64,000 nucleotides of DNA from Palleronia sediminis (GTDB taxonomy: Bacteria; Pseudomonadota; Alphaproteobacteria; Rhodobacterales; Rhodobacteraceae): the NCBI RefSeq assembly GCF_004358695.1, contig NZ_SNAA01000008.1:62001-126000 (forward strand). The letters are read 5' to 3'. The notes under the pieces were generated by a model. That model was not told the origin of the DNA. It worked only from the letters and a program-made list of their open reading frames with translations, and did no database searches. This document shows positions 1-8,590 of the stretch, in pieces (positions within the stretch are counted from its first letter, which is position 1; each line of letters starts with the position of its first letter). The translations under genes were made by a program, and so were the position numbers.

Positions 1-1043
1 AGGCCGTTGATCATGCCGCCCCAGGAAGGCATCCACAGGATCACCGAGAACACCATGCCCAGCGTCGCGGCCCAGTCGGGAAGCGCGGTGTAGTGCAGGT
101 GGTGCGGTCCCGCCCAGATATACAGGAAAATCAGTGCCCAGAAGTGGATGATCGACAGCTTGTAGCTGTAGATCGGGCGGCCGGCCTGCTTGGGCACGAA
201 GTAATACATCATGCCGAGGAAACCGGCGGTCAGGAAAAAGCCCACGGCGTTATGGCCGTACCACCACTGCGTCATCGCATCCTGCACGCCCGAAAAGACC
301 TGCACGGATTTCGAGCCCCAGATCGAGACCGGGATCGACAGGTTGTTGACGACATGCAGCATCGCCACCGTGACGATGAAGGCGAGGAAGAACCAGTTGG
401 CGACGTAGATGTGACGCTCGCGCCGGCGGATGATCGTGCCCATGTAGATGGTCAGGTAGGTCAGCCAGACGATCGTCAGCCACAGGTCGGTGTACCATTC
501 CGGCTCGGCGTATTCCTTGGACTGGGTGGCGCCCAGCAGGTAGCCGGTCGCGGCCAGCACGATGAAGAGCTGGTAGCCCCAGAACACGAACCACGCCGCG
601 TTGCCGCCCCAGAGCCGCGCGGCGCTGGTGCGCTGCACGACGTAGAACGATGTCGCGATCAGCGCGTTGCCGCCAAAGGCGAAGATCACCGCCGAAGTAT
701 GCAGCGGGCGCAGGCGACCGAAATTGGCGTAGCCTTCGGACCAGTCGAAATTGAGGACCGGAAAGGCGAGCTGGAACGCGATGAAGGTTCCGACGAGGAA
801 CCCGGCAATGCCCCAGAAGGCGGTCGCGATGACGCCCGCGCGGATCGGGCCGTCCATGTAGGTTTCGAGAGAGGGCTTCACACGGTCTTCGTCGGTGCGC
901 CGCAGCTCCCACAGGAACAATCCGCCCGCCGCCAGCATTACAATGCCGGCGTGGACCTGATAAGCGAGGTCGCGGCCCCAATCTGCGGCGATGGCCGCGA
1001 AGAGCGTAACGAGCCCCAGAACGATGAGCCTCAGATAGGGCAT
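1..1043 (-). CDS. ccoN: cbb3-type cytochrome c oxidase subunit I, C-terminus cut by window edge
   Basis: Catalytic heme-copper subunit of the high-affinity cbb3 oxidase in the inner membrane, which reduces O2 with electrons from c-type cytochromes. About 347 N-terminal residues are visible, beginning [10 protein letters not shown]. Successive hydrophobic helices carry a low-spin heme histidine in [10 protein letters not shown], the CuB/active-site stretch [11 protein letters not shown] and the histidine pair in WAGPHHLHY. The frame runs in phase to base 3, ending at SWGGMING, so the remaining third of the protein lies beyond the window. The start at 1043 has a GGAG ribosome-binding site. The gene is divergent from the universal stress protein, and an FNR box about 84 bases upstream fits microaerobic induction by FnrL. 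Confidence 0.95.
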   Translation of the reverse strand, partial: MPYLRLIVLGLVTLFAAIAADWGRDLAYQVHAGIVMLAAGGLFLWELRRTDEDRVKPSLETYMDGPIRAGVIATAFWGIAGFLVGTFIAFQLAFPVLNFDWSEGYANFGRLRPLHTSAVIFAFGGNALIATSFYVVQRTSAARLWGGNAAWFVFWGYQLFIVLAATGYLLGATQSKEYAEPEWYTDLWLTIVWLTYLTIYMGTIIRRRERHIYVANWFFLAFIVTVAMLHVVNNLSIPVSIWGSKSVQVFSGVQDAMTQWWYGHNAVGFFLTAGFLGMMYYFVPKQAGRPIYSYKLSIIHFWALIFLYIWAGPHHLHYTALPDWAATLGMVFSVILWMPSWGGMING

Positions 1044-1120
1044 GTCGTCTCCTAAGGTTGGAACCCCGGAGAATCGGGGCGGTGATGCGGCGGTGTCGCA
1101 CGGTCGGGCCGGGCGCATCC

Positions 1121-1134
1121 TTGACATGGATCAA
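1121..1134. promoter_or_regulatory. FNR/FnrL box between ccoN and usp
   Basis: TTGACATGGATCAA matches the TTGAT-N4-ATCAA consensus at nine of ten positions. Its centre (1127.5) at -41.5 would put a ccoN transcript start near 1086, with a leader of about 43 bases. The same site at -41.5 in the other direction would start the stress-protein transcript near 1169. Confidence 0.85.
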
Positions 1135-1155
1135 GACAGGCAGGGGGTGCGGCAT

Positions 1156-1169
1156 TTGATCTGGCGCAA
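1156..1169. promoter_or_regulatory. Second, degenerate FNR-like box, closer to usp
   Basis: TTGATCTGGCGCAA has a perfect left half and a 3-of-5 right half. It lies 35 bases from the better box and, if used at -41.5, would give a transcript starting near 1204, just ahead of the stress-protein ribosome-binding site. It could be a weak second site or chance similarity. Confidence 0.4.
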
Positions 1170-1225
1170 GGACGCGCGTGCGCGCCCGGACCACACTCGC
1201 GCGACCCCATGAAGGAGACGTGCCC

Positions 1226-2038
1226 ATGTCCGGCTTCAAGACCATCGCCACCGCCCTGACCCCGCGCGGGGGGATCGAGACGCTCGAGACCGCGATCGCC
1301 TGGGCCGAGGCCTGGGACGCCCATCTCGAGCCGTTCTGCCTGGCCGACATGCAGGCCAACATGCCGCCGATGATGACCCCCGACCTCGTCTTTGCGGCCC
1401 CCCTGCCCGAGCCCACCGGCGACGAGGAGATCGCCGCTCTCGAAATGGCGGCGCGCGACCGGCTCAAGGACAGTTCCGTCGACTGGGAGATCCCGCCCCG
1501 CGGCGAGCCGCTGGCCGATTTCGGGCCGCGCCTCGCCCGGCGGCTGCGCTTTGCCGATTTGGTGGTGCTGGCGGGCGGCGGGGCCGACGACCAGGGGCGG
1601 CGCGAGACGATCTTCGAGGCGGCGCTCTATCACAGCCGCGTGCCGATCCTGATGGCGCCTCCGGGGGCGGCGGCGGGATGCGCCCATGTCGCCGTGGCAT
1701 GGGACGGCAGCGATACCGCGCTGGCGGGGCTGCGCGCGGCGATGCCGGCGCTGAAACGCGCCGAGCGAGTCGAAGTGCTGAGCATCGGCGACGAGGTGGC
1801 CGACGGGCCGGCGCTGCTGCGGATGCTGGCGCGCCACGACATCGAGGCCGAGCACGTCATGCTGCCCGCGGGCGGGGGCCGGGTGTCCGAGGCGCTGGCG
1901 GGCGGCGCGCAGGATCGCGGCGCCGATCTGCTGGTCATGGGCGCCTATGGCCACGCGCGGCTGCGCCAGGCGATCCTGGGCGGGGTCACGCGCGACCTGG
2001 TGCGCGCCGCGCCCATGCCGCTGCTGATGGCACGCTGA
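1226..2038 (+). CDS. Tandem universal stress protein (UspA family)
   Basis: Cytosolic nucleotide-binding stress protein of 270 residues, about twice a single Usp domain, so two Usp domains in tandem. The second domain ends with the ATP-binding signature G-2x-G-9x-G-(S/T), seen in GAYGHARLRQAILGGVT. The first domain lacks a clear version. I chose the ATG at 1226 (MSGFKTIATAL) because GAAGGAGA lies just upstream and the fold begins there; an in-frame ATG at 1178 has no such support. A Usp gene next to ccoN and fnrL is a recurrent arrangement in Rhodobacteraceae, and the FNR boxes upstream suggest induction at low oxygen. The precise role is unknown. Confidence 0.85.
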   Translation: MSGFKTIATALTPRGGIETLETAIAWAEAWDAHLEPFCLADMQANMPPMMTPDLVFAAPLPEPTGDEEIAALEMAARDRLKDSSVDWEIPPRGEPLADFGPRLARRLRFADLVVLAGGGADDQGRRETIFEAALYHSRVPILMAPPGAAAGCAHVAVAWDGSDTALAGLRAAMPALKRAERVEVLSIGDEVADGPALLRMLARHDIEAEHVMLPAGGGRVSEALAGGAQDRGADLLVMGAYGHARLRQAILGGVTRDLVRAAPMPLLMAR

Positions 2039-2113
2039 GCCGCGAAGGCGCCAACGCCGCGGCCCGGCTGACCGCCGATCTGGCGGGCCGGGTCGCGTGC
2101 GTGGTGTAAAAGA

Positions 2114-2131
2114 GGGGCCGGCGCCGGCCCC
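2114..2131. repeat. Perfect 18-base GC palindrome in a 293-base gap
   Basis: GGGGCCGGCGCCGGCCCC lies between the convergent stress-protein and fnrL genes. It could help end transcription from either side, but there is no T-tract and no loop, so a terminator role is uncertain. I see nothing else recognisable in 2039-2331. Confidence 0.4.
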
Positions 2132-2331
2132 GGTGTGATCCGGTCATGGACTGCCCGCGCGGACCGGATGCCATCCCGGCCGCGTGATCGTGGACATGGC
2201 GCGGCCGATGAGCCGCGCCCCGTGGATCGACCGCGCCGGGATGTAAGCCCGGACGCGCAAGAGCTCTCGCCGCCGAGAATGGCAGGCAAGTATGAAGGTG
2301 CGGTGAACGCGGCGGCCGGTGGGCCGGGCCG

Positions 2332-3093
2332 TCAGGCGATGGGCCCGCCGTCGTCATCCTCGCCGGCGATGAGGGCCAGCGCCTCGAAGGACGGGATGCG
2401 GAAGGCGCGGGTGTTGATCGCCTGGATCAGACCGTCCTTTTTCATGGCGGTGATCTGGCGCGACGTCGTCTCGATCGTGAGGCCGAGGTGATCGGACATC
2501 GCCTCGCGCGAAAGGGGCAGCGCCACGGCCACGTCGCCCGCGGGCTCGCCCTGACCGGTGGCCGCGGCGCGGCGCCGGATCAGGCTGACGAGGAAGGCCG
2601 CCACCTTTTCGCGGGCGGTCATGCGGCCCAGAACCACGGCCCAGTCGCGCGCGGCGTCGAGCTCGTCCAGCGTCATGGTCAGCAGCCGCGTGGCGATATG
2701 GGGCGTGTCGCGCACCAGCCCGTCGAAGGTCCGCCGCTCGAACCGGCAGACGACGGTGTCCGACAGCGCGACCACGTCATAGGCCGCGGTGGCGCGGCCC
2801 GGACGGCCGATGAAATCCGACGGCAGCAGCAGGCCGACCGTCTGGCGGCGCCCATCCTCGAGCGTGCGCGACATGGAGGCGCAGCCCGACACGATCGACG
2901 AGAAATGCGTCAGCGCCTCGCCCGAGACGGCCAGCGGCTCGCCCGCGGCAAAGCTGCGATAGGATTTCGCCGCCTCGAGCGCGGCGAGTTCGTCCTTGTC
3001 GCATTCCGCGCAGACGGCATTGTGCCTGATCGGGCAATTCCCGCAGGAGATGTTCGGGCTGGACTGGGCCATACGGGATACTGCTTGAGACAT
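2332..3093 (-). CDS. fnrL: FnrL, oxygen-sensing Crp/Fnr-family transcription regulator
   Basis: Global activator of anaerobic and microaerobic genes. In this family a [4Fe-4S] cluster permits DNA binding only without oxygen. The 253-residue protein has the N-terminal cysteine cluster C17, C20, C28 and C31 plus a central C116, enough for four ligands. A cyclic-nucleotide-type beta barrel follows (about residues 45-130), then a dimerisation helix and a C-terminal winged helix-turn-helix. Its recognition helix contains ETTSRQ, the E-xx-SR signature that reads TTGA. An FNR box lies only 24 bases before its own start codon, suggesting autoregulation. It is divergent from hemN, a typical FnrL target. 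Confidence 0.95.
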   Translation of the reverse strand: MSQAVSRMAQSSPNISCGNCPIRHNAVCAECDKDELAALEAAKSYRSFAAGEPLAVSGEALTHFSSIVSGCASMSRTLEDGRRQTVGLLLPSDFIGRPGRATAAYDVVALSDTVVCRFERRTFDGLVRDTPHIATRLLTMTLDELDAARDWAVVLGRMTAREKVAAFLVSLIRRRAAATGQGEPAGDVAVALPLSREAMSDHLGLTIETTSRQITAMKKDGLIQAINTRAFRIPSFEALALIAGEDDDGGPIA

Positions 3094-3116
3094 CGTAATT
3101 CTCCCTAGCCAATAAG

Positions 3117-3130
3117 TTGATCTCGATCAA
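3117..3130. promoter_or_regulatory. Perfect FNR/FnrL box between fnrL and hemN
   Basis: TTGATCTCGATCAA is an exact TTGAT-N4-ATCAA palindrome. It lies 24 bases upstream of the fnrL start, where binding would more likely repress than activate fnrL. It is centred 42.5 bases before the preferred hemN ATG, so class II activation would give an almost leaderless hemN transcript. Confidence 0.9.
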
Positions 3131-3165
3131 TGCGAACTGGCGAATTGTCGGGTTGTCCTCAACGC

Positions 3166-4503
3166 ATGGAAACGACCCCCTTGCGAACGGCCCTCGGGCG
3201 TGCCCGACTGCCCCGCTACACCAGTTACCCGCCTGCAAACCGCTTTGACGCGGGTATAGGCCCCGAAACCGTCGCGGCCTGGCTCGAAGAGCTGCCGGCG
3301 GACGGGCCGGTGTCGCTCTACGTGCATGTGCCGTTTTGTCGCCGGGTCTGCTTTTTCTGCGCCTGCCGCACGCAGGTCGCGCGCGGGGATGCGCCGCTCG
3401 ATGCGTGGCTCGCCCATATCGCCCGCGAGATCGCGCTGGTCCGCGCCCGGCTGCCCGGACGGCTGCCGGTGCGGCGCCTGTCGCTGGGCGGGGGCACGCC
3501 CACGATCCTGTCGCCAGAGGCGCTGGACCGGCTGGGCGAGCTGCTGTGCGGGGCCTTCGATATCGGCGCCGATGCCGAGATCTCGGTCGAGATCGACCCC
3601 GGCGCCTGCGATGCCGCGCGGATCGACGCGCTGGCCCGGATGGGAGTGCGCCGCGCCACAATCGGGATGCCCGATCTCGACCCGCGGGTGCAGCGCACCA
3701 CCGGCCGTACCCAGAGCCTCGAGGTCACGCGCGAGACGGTCGCGGAACTGCGCGCGCGGGGGATCGACCGAATCGGGTTCGAGCTGCTCTACGGGCTGCC
3801 GCACCAGACCGCCGCGGGGCTCGGCGCGACGCTCGAGGCCGCGCTGGCCGAGGCACCCGACCGCATCGCCCTGCCCGGCTATGCCCACGTGCCCTGGATC
3901 TCGCGGCGGCAACGCATGATCCCCGAGGATACGCTCCCCGGTCCCGAGGCGCGCATGGCGCTGGCCGAAGGCGCGGCCGCGCGGCTGCACGAGGCGGGAT
4001 ATGTGCAGGTCGGCATCGACCATTTCGCCCGGCCGGACGATGCGCTGGCGCGGGCGGCCGCGGCCGGCACGCTGGGGCGCAGCTTTCAGGGCTACGAGCC
4101 CGAGCCGGCGGCGACGCTGATCGGCTTCGGCCCCTCGGCCGTGTCGCGCCTGCCGCAGGGATTCGCGCAGAACGCGGGCGGCACCGGGGCGTGGCAATCC
4201 GAGATCTCGTCGGGGCGGCTGGCCACGCGCAGCGGCTGGCGGCTGAGCGCGCGCGACGCGGCCATCGGGCGCGCCATCGAGCGGATCATGTGCGACGGAA
4301 CGGTGGACCTGTCATGGTATCCCCAGGCCCCCGCGACCGAGCTTTTGCTGCGCGCGCGCACGGCGATGATCGAACTTCCGGGGCTGGGCCGGGTCGAGGG
4401 CAACCGCATAACCATCGACACGATGACGGGCGCCCGGCTGCTTGCCAGCCGCCTCGATCCCGATTTCGCACCCGAGCGCGACAATTTCAGCCTCGCCTGC
4501 TGA
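3166..4503 (+). CDS. hemN: Oxygen-independent coproporphyrinogen III dehydrogenase
   Basis: Radical-SAM enzyme that oxidatively decarboxylates coproporphyrinogen III to protoporphyrinogen IX without oxygen, in the cytosol. The 445-residue protein has the conserved N-terminal PRYTSYPP motif and the HemN cluster motif CRRVCFFCAC at C58, C62, C65 and C67. The C-x3-C-x2-C-x-C form marks true HemN rather than the HemW-like paralogues. A glycine-rich SAM motif GGGTPTIL follows. An in-frame ATG at 3130 overlaps the last base of the FNR box and has no ribosome-binding site, so I prefer 3166 (METTPLRTAL). No Shine-Dalgarno is visible there either. FnrL control is expected. Confidence 0.93.
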   Translation: METTPLRTALGRARLPRYTSYPPANRFDAGIGPETVAAWLEELPADGPVSLYVHVPFCRRVCFFCACRTQVARGDAPLDAWLAHIAREIALVRARLPGRLPVRRLSLGGGTPTILSPEALDRLGELLCGAFDIGADAEISVEIDPGACDAARIDALARMGVRRATIGMPDLDPRVQRTTGRTQSLEVTRETVAELRARGIDRIGFELLYGLPHQTAAGLGATLEAALAEAPDRIALPGYAHVPWISRRQRMIPEDTLPGPEARMALAEGAAARLHEAGYVQVGIDHFARPDDALARAAAAGTLGRSFQGYEPEPAATLIGFGPSAVSRLPQGFAQNAGGTGAWQSEISSGRLATRSGWRLSARDAAIGRAIERIMCDGTVDLSWYPQAPATELLLRARTAMIELPGLGRVEGNRITIDTMTGARLLASRLDPDFAPERDNFSLAC

Positions 4504-4595
4504 GGCCGGGGCGGCGGTGCGCGTTCGGGTCGGAGAGGCGGCGTAGGGGCGTTTCCGGGGCGCGGCTTACCCGGCGCTCCGCGCGTTCGCTGCTG

Positions 4596-4616
4596 AAAGG
4601 CCCCACCGGGGCCTTT
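4596..4616. terminator. Bidirectional hairpin between hemN and the ygiB-like gene
   Basis: AAAGGCCCC-ACC-GGGGCCTTT forms a perfect 9-bp stem with a 3-base loop between two convergent genes. The A-rich left base and T-rich right base suit termination on both strands. Confidence 0.75.
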
Positions 4617-4628
4617 CCTAGACGCGGC

Positions 4629-5222
4629 TTACCCCCCAAACCCCCTGGCGGCGGTGCCGCCTCCGGTGCGGCCGGCGCCGAAGCCGCCGCGGCTTTGCAC
4701 CGCCGCGCGGCTGAGCGGGGCGGCGGTGCGGGTCGAGGGCGCGCTGGAAAAGGCCGCCGGGGCGAGATTGGTCCGGCCGCGCAGCCCCGACAACGTCGTG
4801 CCGCCGCCCGGTGTCGCGAACCGCCCGCCCTGCGTGCGGTAGAGCGGCTGCGCCGCCATGCCGCGCCCGCCCAGCATGTTGCCGATCATGTAGCCCGCCA
4901 GCAGCGGCAGAAAGATCGAGCTGCCGTCCGAGCGCGTCTCGACCACGCATTCGCCGCCATGCTCGGCCTCGCAGACGTCGCGATCGGCATAGCGCGGCGC
5001 GCTTTCGGCGTGGATGGCCTGCGCCTCGGCGAAACCTTCGGCGCATTCCTCGGCGGTAAAGGCGTTCTCGGGCAGGTCGGCCACCGCGCGGCATTCCTCG
5101 ACCGAAGGGAACACCGTGGCCTCGACCGTCTGCTCGGGCTGGCAGGCGGCCAGTCCGAACGCGGCCGAGCCCATCAGGACGAACCTCGTGCGGGCGGCGC
5201 GTTTGCGGGGCGGCGGGGTCAT
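4629..5222 (-). CDS. DUF1190 (YgiB/YjfM-type) lipoprotein
   Basis: Predicted lipoprotein of about 197 residues related to E. coli YgiB. A basic N-terminus and hydrophobic stretch end in the lipobox LAAC, followed by a domain with paired cysteines (VEECRAVADL, AEECAEGF, DVCEAEH, GECVVE). The C-terminal third is rich in Gly, Ala, Ser and Arg. I chose the ATG at 5222 because CGGAG lies about nine bases upstream. An ATG at 5246 overlapping the upstream stop codon as ATGA is possible and would add eight residues. It lies directly downstream of the ygiC-like gene, the partner it has in enterobacteria. Molecular function is unknown. Confidence 0.75.
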   Translation of the reverse strand: MTPPPRKRAARTRFVLMGSAAFGLAACQPEQTVEATVFPSVEECRAVADLPENAFTAEECAEGFAEAQAIHAESAPRYADRDVCEAEHGGECVVETRSDGSSIFLPLLAGYMIGNMLGGRGMAAQPLYRTQGGRFATPGGGTTLSGLRGRTNLAPAAFSSAPSTRTAAPLSRAAVQSRGGFGAGRTGGGTAARGFGG

Positions 5223-5242
5223 TGCGGGTCTCCGGGTCGGGG

Positions 5243-6406
5243 TCATCTGGGATCTATATAGTGCGGAACGAAACGGCTCGTATCCTGCGTGATCCGCGAC
5301 CTGTCCGCGCGCAGGCCCAGCCCGGCGGCGGTCTCGCCCACCATCCAGACGCCGCAAACGACGTGATCCTCGCCGAAACGCGGCAGCGGGCCATAGGCTT
5401 GCAAGATGCGCGGATGGGCGTCGTATTGCGTGTCGGGCGAGGCCTCGTCACGCCCGCCGACGCTGAGCCTGACTCCCGCCCCCTCGCGCGAGAACAGCGG
5501 CTTGCTCACGATATCGGGGCCCAGATCGGCGGTATCCTCGCCCTCGAACACGGCGGGCAAGAGCGACGGATGGCCCGGAAACATGCGCCACAGCACCGGC
5601 AGGATCCCCTTGTTGGACAGGATCGCCTTCCACGGGGGTTCGAGAAAACGGCATTGCGCCCCGGCGATGGCATCGGCGAAATCGTCGCGCAGCATGTCCT
5701 CCCACGGGTAGAGCTTGAAGAGCGTACCGATCACGCGATCCTCGGCATCGGTGAACTGCCCCGTCTCGGAGATGCCGATCTTTCGAATATCGGTGAAATG
5801 CGCGCCGAGCCCGGCTTCGCGCGCGGCCCAGGCCAGCGTCTCGACGGTGGCGTAATCCTCGGGCGCATCGGCGAAGGCCGCGAAATGCAGATCCTCGTCG
5901 CGGGCGAACAGGGCGGCGAACCGCGCGACCAGCGCCTCGAAGAGGCCGTTGAACTGGTCGGCCCCCTCGGGCAGCCGCCCCGCGCCGATCATGTCCTCGA
6001 GCCAGTCCCACTGGAACCCGCTCGTCTCGTAAAGCGTCGTCGGCGTGTCGGCGTTGTATTCCAGCAGCTTGGCCGGACCCGTGCCGTCAAAAGCGAAATC
6101 CATCCGCCCGTAAAGCTCGGGATCCCCGGCCTGCCAGCTTGTCGCCACGAGATCGCGATGCTCGGGCGGGATGGCCAGCCGGTCGAGCATCTCTTCGGAG
6201 GCAAGGACATGGTCGACCGCCTCGCGGCACAACGCGTGCAGTTCTTCGGCCGGAGTCTCGAGCCCCGCCTCGATCTCTTCGAGCGAGAAGGCATAGGCAT
6301 GCGACTCGTCCCAGTAGAGCTCGCCACCGATATGGTGAAAGGTGAACCCCGCCTCGCCGGCCTTGTCCTGCCAATCGGGCCGCGCGCCCAGATCGTCCCG
6401 CCGCAT
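5243..6406 (-). CDS. YgiC-like glutathionylspermidine synthase-family ATP-grasp protein
   Basis: 387-residue protein of the glutathionylspermidine synthase pre-ATP-grasp family (E. coli YgiC/YjfC type). It carries the family stretch GRMDFAFDG followed by LLEYNADTPTTLYET, a central ATP-grasp region with EPPWKAILSNKG, and a C-terminal substrate/ATP segment around KPLFSREGAGV. It lacks the N-terminal amidase half of bifunctional Gsp, so it resembles only the synthetase half. Whether YgiC-type proteins make glutathionylspermidine or another amide is not settled. It is the first gene of a two-gene unit with the DUF1190 lipoprotein. The start MRRDDLGARP at 6406 is the only good one. Confidence 0.8.
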   Translation of the reverse strand: MRRDDLGARPDWQDKAGEAGFTFHHIGGELYWDESHAYAFSLEEIEAGLETPAEELHALCREAVDHVLASEEMLDRLAIPPEHRDLVATSWQAGDPELYGRMDFAFDGTGPAKLLEYNADTPTTLYETSGFQWDWLEDMIGAGRLPEGADQFNGLFEALVARFAALFARDEDLHFAAFADAPEDYATVETLAWAAREAGLGAHFTDIRKIGISETGQFTDAEDRVIGTLFKLYPWEDMLRDDFADAIAGAQCRFLEPPWKAILSNKGILPVLWRMFPGHPSLLPAVFEGEDTADLGPDIVSKPLFSREGAGVRLSVGGRDEASPDTQYDAHPRILQAYGPLPRFGEDHVVCGVWMVGETAAGLGLRADRSRITQDTSRFVPHYIDPR

Positions 6407-6478
6407 GAGCCGCCCCCTTCGATGTCGTGCGCCGTCGAGCCTAGCCCCGGCGCGGTCCCGCCGAAAGGGGCGGCCGCG

Positions 6479-8590
6479 TCACTTGCCGCGGCGGGGCGGC
6501 TCGCCGCCGCCGCGCACGCGCGGCTTGCGGCCCGTTCCCCGGTCGAGCGGGCGCGACGGATCGGCGGCGTTCTCGGGCCGCTGGGCGCGCGGCTTGGCGC
6601 CCTTGGCGCCGGGCTTGCCCATGGGCCCCGCGCCCGGCTTGCCCGGCTTTCCGGGTTTGTCAAAGCGTTTGCCGCCCGGCTTGCCGCCCGCGCCGGCGGA
6701 TGGCTTGCCGTAAGGCTTGCCGCCGGGCTTTGCGCCCGCGGGCCGCTTGCCCGCCGGTTTGGCGCCATCGCCCGCGGGCGCGCCGCGAGGCTTGGCGCGT
6801 GGCGCGGTCCCGGTCTCGCGCGCCGGCTTGGCCCGCGGCTTGGCGCGGGGCGGCGTCTCGGCGGCGGCCTTGTCGGCGCTCGACGCATCCGGCGCCGGGG
6901 CCGCAGGCGCTTCGGGAGCCGGGGGGGCCTCGGGGGCGGGGGACGTCTCGGCCCTTGCCGCCGGGGCCGGCCGCTCGGCGTGCGCGCGGTCGGGGCGCGG
7001 CGCCTGGGCCTCTGGCCCTTCGGACGCGGCGGCGACGGTGATGCCCTTCTCGAGCGCCGCCCCCTCCATCCGCGACAGAAACGCCGCACGGGCGGGTTCG
7101 GCGATCTCGACATGGGTTTCGCGCGCGCCGACGCGGATCGCGCCGATATCCTCGCGATCGAGCCCGCCCGCGCGGCACAGCATCGGCAAAAGCCAGCGCG
7201 GCTCGGCCCGCTCGTCGCGGCCGACCGACAGCGTGATCCAGCCCGACGGCCCGAAGGCCGCGCGTTCGCGCCGCTCGCGCCGTTCGGGCACGGCATCGGG
7301 GTCCGACAGATCCTCGGGGGCGGAATGGCGGGCATGGTAGGCGCGCAGATAGGCCACCGCGATCTCTTCGGGGCTGCGCTGCGCGAGCAGCCGCGCGGCA
7401 AAGGCGGTCTCGTCCCCGGTCGCGGCCTCGTCCCAGGCGGGATCGCTGAGCAGGCGTTCCTCGTCGCGGGCGCGCACCGCATCGGCCGAGGGGGCGGTGC
7501 CCCATTCCGCGGTCACCTTGGCCCATTTCAGGATGCGCTCGGCCTTCTTGCGGGCCTTGGGCGGCACGATCAGCACCGATGCCCCCTTGCGCCCCGCCCG
7601 CCCGGTCCGTCCCGAGCGGTGCAAAAGCGCCTCGGCGCCGCCGGGCAGCTCGGCATGGATGACGAGCTCCAGATTGGGCAGGTCGATGCCGCGCGCGGCC
7701 ACGTCGGTCGCCACGCAGATCCGCGCCCGCCCGTCGCGCACGGCCTGCAGCGCGCGGCCGCGCTCGTCCTGGCTGAGCTCGCCCGACAGGGTGACGACCG
7801 ACAGCCCGCGATTGGCGAGACGCGCGGCCATCCGGTTCACCGCCGCGCGGGTATTGGCGAAAACGATGGCCGTGGGCGCGTCGTGATAGCGCAGCACGTT
7901 GACCACCGCGGTCTCGGCGTCGCGCTCGGCCACGGCCAGCGCGTGATAGGCGATGTCGCTGTGCTGGCGGCCGGCCGACTGGGTGGCCACGCGGACCGCG
8001 TCGCGCTGGTAGCGCTCGGCCAGGGTGGCGATGGCGGGCGGCACGGTGGCCGAGAACATCAGCGTGCGCTTGTCGGCCGGCGCCTCGGAGAGCATGAATT
8101 CGAGATCCTCGCGGAAGCCGAGGTCGAGCATCTCGTCGGCCTCGTCCAGAACCACCGCGCGCAGCCCCGACAGGTCGAGCGCGCCGCGCTCGATATGGTC
8201 GCGCAGCCGGCCCGGCGTGCCGACGACGATATGCGCGCCGCGCCCCAGCGTGCGGCGTTCCTCGCGCGGGTCCATCCCGCCGATGCACGACACCACCCGC
8301 GCCCCGGCCCCGGCATAGAGCCATTGCAGCTCGCGCATGACCTGGAGCGCAAGCTCGCGCGTGGGCGCCACGACCAGCGCCAGCGGCAGCCCGGCGGGCG
8401 CGAGCGTTCCCGTCTCGGGCAGGATCGTCGGCGCGATGGCCAGTCCGAACCCCACCGTCTTGCCCGATCCGGTCTGCGCCGAGACCAGCAGGTCGGCCTC
8501 GGCCAGCGCGGGATCGGTCACGGCCTTCTGCACGGGGGTGAGGCTGTCATAGCCGCGCTCGGCCAGCGCGTCGGAAAGGGTCGGGATCAT
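6479..8590 (-). CDS. DEAD-box ATP-dependent RNA helicase with DbpA-type RNA-binding domain
   Basis: 703-residue RNA helicase for RNA or ribosome remodelling. The motifs appear in order: a Q-motif (GYDSLTPVQ), Walker A AQTGSGKT, Ia PTRELALQ, DEAD, SAT and the HRSGRTGRAG arginine-finger motif, all within the first 340 residues. Residues from about 440 to 520 (LSVGRDERAEPRWLLPMLCR onward) match the DbpA/CsdA RNA-binding domain. The last ~160 residues are low-complexity Ala/Pro/Lys/Gly/Arg with many KPGGKP-like repeats, a basic tail expected to bind RNA non-specifically. It is a relative of CsdA/DeaD rather than the shorter RhlE. The gene stands alone, with a 364-base upstream gap. Confidence 0.92.
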   Translation of the reverse strand: MIPTLSDALAERGYDSLTPVQKAVTDPALAEADLLVSAQTGSGKTVGFGLAIAPTILPETGTLAPAGLPLALVVAPTRELALQVMRELQWLYAGAGARVVSCIGGMDPREERRTLGRGAHIVVGTPGRLRDHIERGALDLSGLRAVVLDEADEMLDLGFREDLEFMLSEAPADKRTLMFSATVPPAIATLAERYQRDAVRVATQSAGRQHSDIAYHALAVAERDAETAVVNVLRYHDAPTAIVFANTRAAVNRMAARLANRGLSVVTLSGELSQDERGRALQAVRDGRARICVATDVAARGIDLPNLELVIHAELPGGAEALLHRSGRTGRAGRKGASVLIVPPKARKKAERILKWAKVTAEWGTAPSADAVRARDEERLLSDPAWDEAATGDETAFAARLLAQRSPEEIAVAYLRAYHARHSAPEDLSDPDAVPERRERRERAAFGPSGWITLSVGRDERAEPRWLLPMLCRAGGLDREDIGAIRVGARETHVEIAEPARAAFLSRMEGAALEKGITVAAASEGPEAQAPRPDRAHAERPAPAARAETSPAPEAPPAPEAPAAPAPDASSADKAAAETPPRAKPRAKPARETGTAPRAKPRGAPAGDGAKPAGKRPAGAKPGGKPYGKPSAGAGGKPGGKRFDKPGKPGKPGAGPMGKPGAKGAKPRAQRPENAADPSRPLDRGTGRKPRVRGGGEPPRRGK

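Noticed and set aside
3130-3165. Earlier in-frame ATG for hemN
   Set aside because: It overlaps the final base of a perfect FNR box and has no ribosome-binding site, and the extra residues are not like HemN N-termini.
5900-5960. GAAC repeats as a second LexA box
   Set aside because: The spacing is eight rather than seven bases, and it lies inside the ygiC-like coding sequence.
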